A stretch of DNA of 28,783 bases from NCBI GenBank assembly GCA_051003795.1, contig JBPCKZ010000110.1, positions 1-28,783 of the forward strand, in the 5' to 3' direction. This document shows positions 23,584 to 28,783 of the stretch, in pieces; positions within the stretch are counted from its first letter, which is position 1, and each line of letters begins with the position of its first letter. This stretch comes from JALYXS01 sp051003795. GTDB lineage: Bacteria; Acidobacteriota; Terriglobia; Bryobacterales; Bryobacteraceae. The notes beneath the pieces were generated by a model. It was not told the DNA's origin, made no database searches, and saw only the letters and a list, made by a program, of their open reading frames with translations. The position numbers and the translations under genes were made by a program.

Positions 23584-23926
23584 TCACCAAATAACGGAAA
23601 TTCCATAACGCGCCAGGCGAAAATCCTTCGACACGAGCGGCGCCTCTTCGACCCTGGACTGAGCTATGAGTATCCGGTCGAACGGATCTTTGTGGAACTC
23701 TGGGAGACGGCGGAGCACCGAAACGTCCGAAGAGTGGATAGAAAGCACCACCAAGACAGCGGATCGGCGAGCAGTGCGCTTTGTTTGCGCATTTTCAAAA
23801 TCAGTTCCCAGAGATTGGCAACGCTAGCCGTGACCTCCGAGGAGGTCATCGCGTGGCGGGCCTCAGCGCTCAGCGACTGTGGATCGGAAAGGGCCCACAC
23901 CAGAGCATGAGTGTAAGTATTCTCAC
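23584..23926 (-). pseudogene. VapC-type PIN toxin, degraded
   Basis: Pieces of a PIN-domain toxin lie in two frames. The first reads THALVWALSDPQSLSAEARH and then SVANLWELILKMRK. The second, after a shift near 23755-23772, reads SSDVSVLRRLPEFHKDPFDR, then ILIAQSRVEEAPLVSKDF and RYGISVIW, stopping at TGA 23584-23586. The normal start 'L-L-L-D-T-H-A' is also damaged: the GTG at 23926 is out of frame with THALVW, and the catalytic Asp before THA is missing. It would overlap the antitoxin stop in the usual way. The gene cannot make an active nuclease without correction. Confidence 0.75.
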
Positions 23927-24158
23927 CCGCCGTCGACCCAGTCTTCGGCCTCTTCGTTGGTCATCGGCTGCAACCAAGTATCGCCGGCGGGAGCTAGGGG
24001 TTCCGCGAGCGCAATGCGGAGGGGAAAGCCTTGCGAGCTTGAGCGGACAAGCTCGGCAATGGGTTTTCCCTGGCGGAGATGACGACAGTCTCGCCGGCCT
24101 CGACGAGTTCGAGCAACCGGGAGAATTGAGTTTCCGCTTCGTGAATGGTGGCCTGCAC
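23923..24158 (-). pseudogene. Phd/YefM-type antitoxin, frameshifted
   Basis: GTG 24158 opens QATIHEAETQFSRLLELVEA then GETVVIS, the standard start of a Phd-family antitoxin. Near 24068-24074 the frame must shift by one base to continue as GKPIAELVRSSSQGFPLRIA and then WLQPMTNEEAEDWVDGG, the standard end of such antitoxins, with TGA at 23925-23923. Left uncorrected it runs into a TAG. The DNA- and promoter-binding half may still be made. It pairs with the degraded PIN toxin downstream. Confidence 0.75.
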
Positions 24159-24176
24159 GCAGTTAGTTTACTTCGA

Positions 24177-24186
24177 TATAATTATA
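24177..24186. promoter_or_regulatory. palindromic TATAATTATA, candidate bidirectional -10 element
   Basis: The 10-mer equals its own reverse complement and contains TATAAT on each strand (24177-24182 forward, 24186-24181 reverse). It lies 24 bases before the PSD1 gene start at 24207 and 22 bases before the antitoxin GTG at 24158 on the other strand. Both directions lack a good -35 hexamer at 17 bases. Confidence 0.45.
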
Positions 24187-24206
24187 GTCTTCGCGCAGTT
24201 CTCGAC

Positions 24207-27200
24207 ATGACTTACATGAAGGTTCTTCCTACTTTCCTGTTCTTGCTCCCGATCGTCTCTGCGGCTCCCGTCGATTTCGCCAACGACATCCAGCCGATTT
24301 TCCAGAAATCCTGTTATGGCTGTCACGGGCCCAAGAGCCAGATGGCGCGGCTGCGGCTCGATTCGAAGGCGCTCGCCATGACGGGCGGCCAATCGGGGGT
24401 GGTAATCCACCCCGGCAAGGCATTGGAGAGCATCCTCTACGCGCGTGTCGCCGGGATTGGCGATCAGGCCCGCATGCCCATGGGCGGCAAGCTCGCCCTC
24501 GCGCAGATCGCAACCATCAAGTCGTGGATCGATGAAGGCGCTGTCTGGCCCGATGCGGTGGGCGAAACCGTTACGCAGGTCCAGAAGCACTGGGCTTTCG
24601 TGCCCCCGAAACGTCCGGCGCTTCCAAGGGTGAAGCAGGCCGGGTGGGAGTTGAATCCGATCGACGCGTTCGTGCTCTCGCGTCTCGAAAAAGAAGGTCA
24701 GGCGCCTTCGCCCGAAGCGGATCGCGTAACCCTCTTGCGCCGCGTGAGTCTCGACCTGACCGGCCTGCCGCCCACCATCGCCGAAGTGGATGCCTTCCTG
24801 AAAGACAAGAGCCGCAACGCGTATGAAAAGCAAGTAGACCGGCTGCTCGCTTCGCCGCACTACGGCGAGCGATGGGGCCGGCACTGGCTCGATGCCGCGC
24901 GCTACGCGGATTCCGACGGCTACGAAAAAGACAAGCCGCGCCAGGCTTGGTTCTATCGCGACTGGGTCATCAACGCGCTCAATCGCGATCTGCCTTATAA
25001 CCAATTCATCATCGACCAGATTGCCGGCGATCTGCTGCCGAACGCCACGCAGGATCAGAAAGTCGCCACCGGTTTCCTGCGCAATTCGATGGTCAACGAG
25101 GAGGGCGGCGTCGATCCCGAGCAGTTCCGAATGGAGGCCATGTTCGACCGCATGGAGGCCATCGGTAAAGGCGTGCTGGGCGTGACTATCCAGTGCGCGC
25201 AGTGCCACAACCACAAGTTCGATCCGCTCACGCAGGAAGAATATTACCGGCTGTTCGCGTTTTTGAATAACGAGCATGAGTCCGATATCGCGGTCTACAC
25301 GCCGCGCGAGCAGATACAGCGCGCCGATATCTTCCGGCGTATTCGGGAAATGGAAGGCGGCATCGAGCATCGCAATCCGGACTGGCAAACGCGCATGTCC
25401 GCCTGGGAAGACAAGGTCAAGAACGATCGGCCGGAGTGGACCATCGTTAAGCCCGAGGTGGACGACATCTCGACGGGCGGCGCGAGGTATGTGGCGATGA
25501 AGGACGGTTCGCTATTAGAACAAGGCTACGCCCCGACCAAGCACCGCGTGAAGCTGACCGTGAAGACGGACGTCCAGAATATCACCGCGTTTCGCCTCGA
25601 GTTGATGAACGATCCCAACCTGCCGCTGAACGGTCCGGGCCGCTCAATCAAGGGCACGGGCGCGTTGACCGAGTTTGAAGTGGAGGCGGCCCCTGCGGGC
25701 GGCGCGGACGCAACCAAAGTCGAAAAAGTCAAGATCGTGAAAGCCACGGCGGATATCGCGCTCCCCGAAACGCCGCTCGATCCGATGTTCGACGACAAGA
25801 CCAAGAAGCGGCGCGTGACGGGGCCGGTCGATTTCGCAATCGACGGCAAGGAAGAAACCGCGTGGGGCATCGATGCCGGACCGGTGCTGCGGAATCAGCC
25901 TCATCAGGCGGTTTTCAACGCGGAGAAGCCCATCGCGCATGAAGGCGGAACCGTTCTTTATATTTACCTAAGCCAGAAGCACGGCGGCTGGAATAGCGAC
26001 GACAACCAAAACAACAATCTAGGCCGGCTGCGGCTCTCGATCACGACCGCTCCCGACGCCGTGGCCGACCCGGTGCCGCCCAATGTGCGCCGGATCCTTT
26101 CGATTCCGCGCGAGCAGCGGACGCCCGTGCAGGTGCAAACGGTGTTTGGGTATTGGCGCACGACGGTTCCCGAATGGAAAGACGAAAACGCCACCCTCGC
26201 GGGGCTGTGGCATCGGCTTCCGGAAGGCTCGGCGCAGCTTGTGCTGGCCGAACGAAGTGAAATGCGGCCGACGCATATTCTGACGCGCGGCGATTTCCTG
26301 AAGCCCACGAAGGAAGTGACGGCGGGCGTGCCGTCGTTCCTCAATCCGCTGCCCGAGGGGACTTCGAAAGACGCTCCACCGAACCGCTTGACCCTGGCCC
26401 GCTGGCTGGTGGATCGGCAATCGCCCACAACCGCGCGCGCGATGGTGAATCGCATGTGGCAGATGTATTTCGGCGACGGCATTGTGACCACCAGCGAGAA
26501 TCTCGGAACGCAATGCGATCCGCCTTCGCACCCGGAATTGCTCGACTGGCTGGCGGTTGAATTCATGGATCATGGCTGGAGCCAGAAGCATTTGCACCGA
26601 CTGATCGCGACCTCGGCTACCTATCGGCAGTCCTCAAACGTGACACGGGAGTTGCTGGAAAAAGATCCGTATAATCGGCTGCTCGCGCGCGGGCCGCGCG
26701 TCCGCGTGGATGCGGAGATCGTGCGCGATATCGAGCTTGCGGCCAGCGGGCTGTTGAGCGAGAAGGTGGGCGGCCCCAGCGTGAATCCGCCCGCGCCGGA
26801 TTTCCTTTTCAAGCCGCCGGTGAGCTATGGTCCCAAGGTTTGGGATGAATCGAAGGGCGAGGACCGCTATCGGCGCGCGCTGTACACGTTCCGCTATCGC
26901 TCGGTACCCTATCCGATGTTGCAGATTTTCGATGCTCCCAATGGCGACAGCTCGTGCGTCCGTCGTTCGCGTTCGAACACGCCGTTGCAGGCCCTGACAA
27001 CTCTGAATGAACCAATGTCGATCGAGGCGGCGCGCGCGCTGGCGCTGCGAACGCTTCGGGAAGGCGGCAAGACGGATTCGGACCGGCTGACCTACGCCGT
27101 GCGCCGCTGCATCGCGCGCAAGCCAACGGCCGCGGAATCGGCGGAATTGTTGAAGCTGCTCGATAAGCAGGAGCGGCGATTTGCCGAGGGAAAAATCAAT

Positions 27201-27335
27201 CCGTGGGATTTAGCCGCGGCCGATCCGAACGCTCCTCCGGCCTTGCCCGCCGGGGCGACGGCTCCGCAGCTTGCGGCTTGGACCGCGGTTTCGCGCGTGT
27301 TGTTGAATCTGGACGAAACCATCACGAAGGAATAA
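24207..27335 (+). CDS. PSD1 and planctomycete cytochrome C domain protein
   Basis: A large exported protein of 1042 residues (1039 if ATG 24216 is used). The frame is open far upstream, but a signal peptide (MKVLPTFLFLLPIVSAAP) begins only here and the upstream part overlaps toxin-antitoxin remnants. Domains in order: PSCyt1 with CYGCH (C36, C39, H40) and the RMPMGGKL motif; PSCyt2/DUF1549 from about 155 with a second heme-type motif CAQCH (330-334) followed by NHKFDPLTQEEYY; a middle beta-rich region (about 430-620) that resembles a carbohydrate-binding insert; and PSD1/DUF1553 from about 725 (ARWLVDRQSPTTARAMVNRM, GTQCDPPSHPELLDWL). These proteins accompany DUF1501 partners; their role is not established. 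The gene ends four bases before its DUF1501 neighbour. Confidence 0.92.
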   Translation: MTYMKVLPTFLFLLPIVSAAPVDFANDIQPIFQKSCYGCHGPKSQMARLRLDSKALAMTGGQSGVVIHPGKALESILYARVAGIGDQARMPMGGKLALAQIATIKSWIDEGAVWPDAVGETVTQVQKHWAFVPPKRPALPRVKQAGWELNPIDAFVLSRLEKEGQAPSPEADRVTLLRRVSLDLTGLPPTIAEVDAFLKDKSRNAYEKQVDRLLASPHYGERWGRHWLDAARYADSDGYEKDKPRQAWFYRDWVINALNRDLPYNQFIIDQIAGDLLPNATQDQKVATGFLRNSMVNEEGGVDPEQFRMEAMFDRMEAIGKGVLGVTIQCAQCHNHKFDPLTQEEYYRLFAFLNNEHESDIAVYTPREQIQRADIFRRIREMEGGIEHRNPDWQTRMSAWEDKVKNDRPEWTIVKPEVDDISTGGARYVAMKDGSLLEQGYAPTKHRVKLTVKTDVQNITAFRLELMNDPNLPLNGPGRSIKGTGALTEFEVEAAPAGGADATKVEKVKIVKATADIALPETPLDPMFDDKTKKRRVTGPVDFAIDGKEETAWGIDAGPVLRNQPHQAVFNAEKPIAHEGGTVLYIYLSQKHGGWNSDDNQNNNLGRLRLSITTAPDAVADPVPPNVRRILSIPREQRTPVQVQTVFGYWRTTVPEWKDENATLAGLWHRLPEGSAQLVLAERSEMRPTHILTRGDFLKPTKEVTAGVPSFLNPLPEGTSKDAPPNRLTLARWLVDRQSPTTARAMVNRMWQMYFGDGIVTTSENLGTQCDPPSHPELLDWLAVEFMDHGWSQKHLHRLIATSATYRQSSNVTRELLEKDPYNRLLARGPRVRVDAEIVRDIELAASGLLSEKVGGPSVNPPAPDFLFKPPVSYGPKVWDESKGEDRYRRALYTFRYRSVPYPMLQIFDAPNGDSSCVRRSRSNTPLQALTTLNEPMSIEAARALALRTLREGGKTDSDRLTYAVRRCIARKPTAAESAELLKLLDKQERRFAEGKINPWDLAAADPNAPPALPAGATAPQLAAWTAVSRVLLNLDETITKE

Positions 27336-27339
27336 CGCC

Positions 27340-28767
<1,428 letters not shown>

Positions 28768-28783
28768 TTGTTAAGATCAAGCG

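Noticed and set aside
23781..24206. Upstream extension of the PSD1 frame by about 140 codons
   Set aside because: The extension is read through the antisense of the antitoxin and toxin remnants and has no homology-like content. The signal peptide at 24207/24216 marks the true start.
24168..25388. 406-codon minus-strand frame opposite the PSD1 gene
   Set aside because: Shadow of a clearly conserved gene; no motif or start signal of its own.

Overview
The window looks like chromosome from an Acidobacteriota of the Solibacter/Bryobacter type, i.e. a diderm, GC-rich heterotroph. This is inferred from gene content: a giant Oar-like TonB-dependent receptor with an N-terminal carboxypeptidase-regulatory domain, a planctomycete-type PSD1 cytochrome next to a Tat-exported DUF1501 protein, a TIGR02603-type heme-binding cytochrome beside a quinoprotein, and lpxB (lipid A synthesis). 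No rRNA is present.

Region 1 (1-3130) is accessory DNA, visibly more AT-rich than the rest. It holds the 3' part of a DUF6941-like gene running in from the left edge, three small unknown genes (two share a CATG start palindrome), an IS1595-like transposase with a strong promoter and apparently no leader, a frameshifted fragment resembling TniQ/TnsD DNA-binding repeats, and a decayed conserved hypothetical gene. It stops at the 3' end of a tRNA-Phe(GAA) gene.

Region 2 (3132-11785, minus strand) is a run of core and exported metabolic genes. In transcription order these are an exported PPC/DUF296 protein, an exported cupin, a di-heme cytochrome c, a PQQ-type quinoprotein, ilvD, a YmdB-type phosphodiesterase, a HlyD-like adaptor, class I fumarase and tRNA-Phe. 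Cupin-cytochrome-quinoprotein reads as a periplasmic oxidation module. The ilvD-ymdB-hlyD-fumarase block has overlaps or gaps of only a few bases.

Region 3 (11888-18531, plus strand) holds the TonB-dependent receptor, lpxB and a secreted M1-aminopeptidase-like protein with TPR repeats. All three zinc ligands of the last protein are replaced, so it is probably a pseudoenzyme.

Region 4 (18532-24158, minus strand) holds a two-subunit B12-dependent acyl-CoA mutase whose substrate residues match isobutyryl-CoA mutase rather than methylmalonyl-CoA mutase. It is followed by a NYN-nuclease/OST-HTH protein and then a DUF29 protein fused in frame to a ParD-like antitoxin, with a frameshifted ParE toxin behind it. 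A second decayed toxin-antitoxin pair (Phd/VapC type) lies upstream of the mutase. Three toxin-antitoxin genes carry frameshifts while the neighbouring metabolic genes are intact.

Region 5 (24207-28767, plus strand) is the PSD1/DUF1501 pair. It is divergent from the decayed antitoxin across a palindromic TATAATTATA that offers a -10 element on both strands.

No complete new system is evident. The observations most worth following are the mutase specificity residues, the dead M1 peptidase, the DUF29-antitoxin read-through fusion and the symmetrical promoter.
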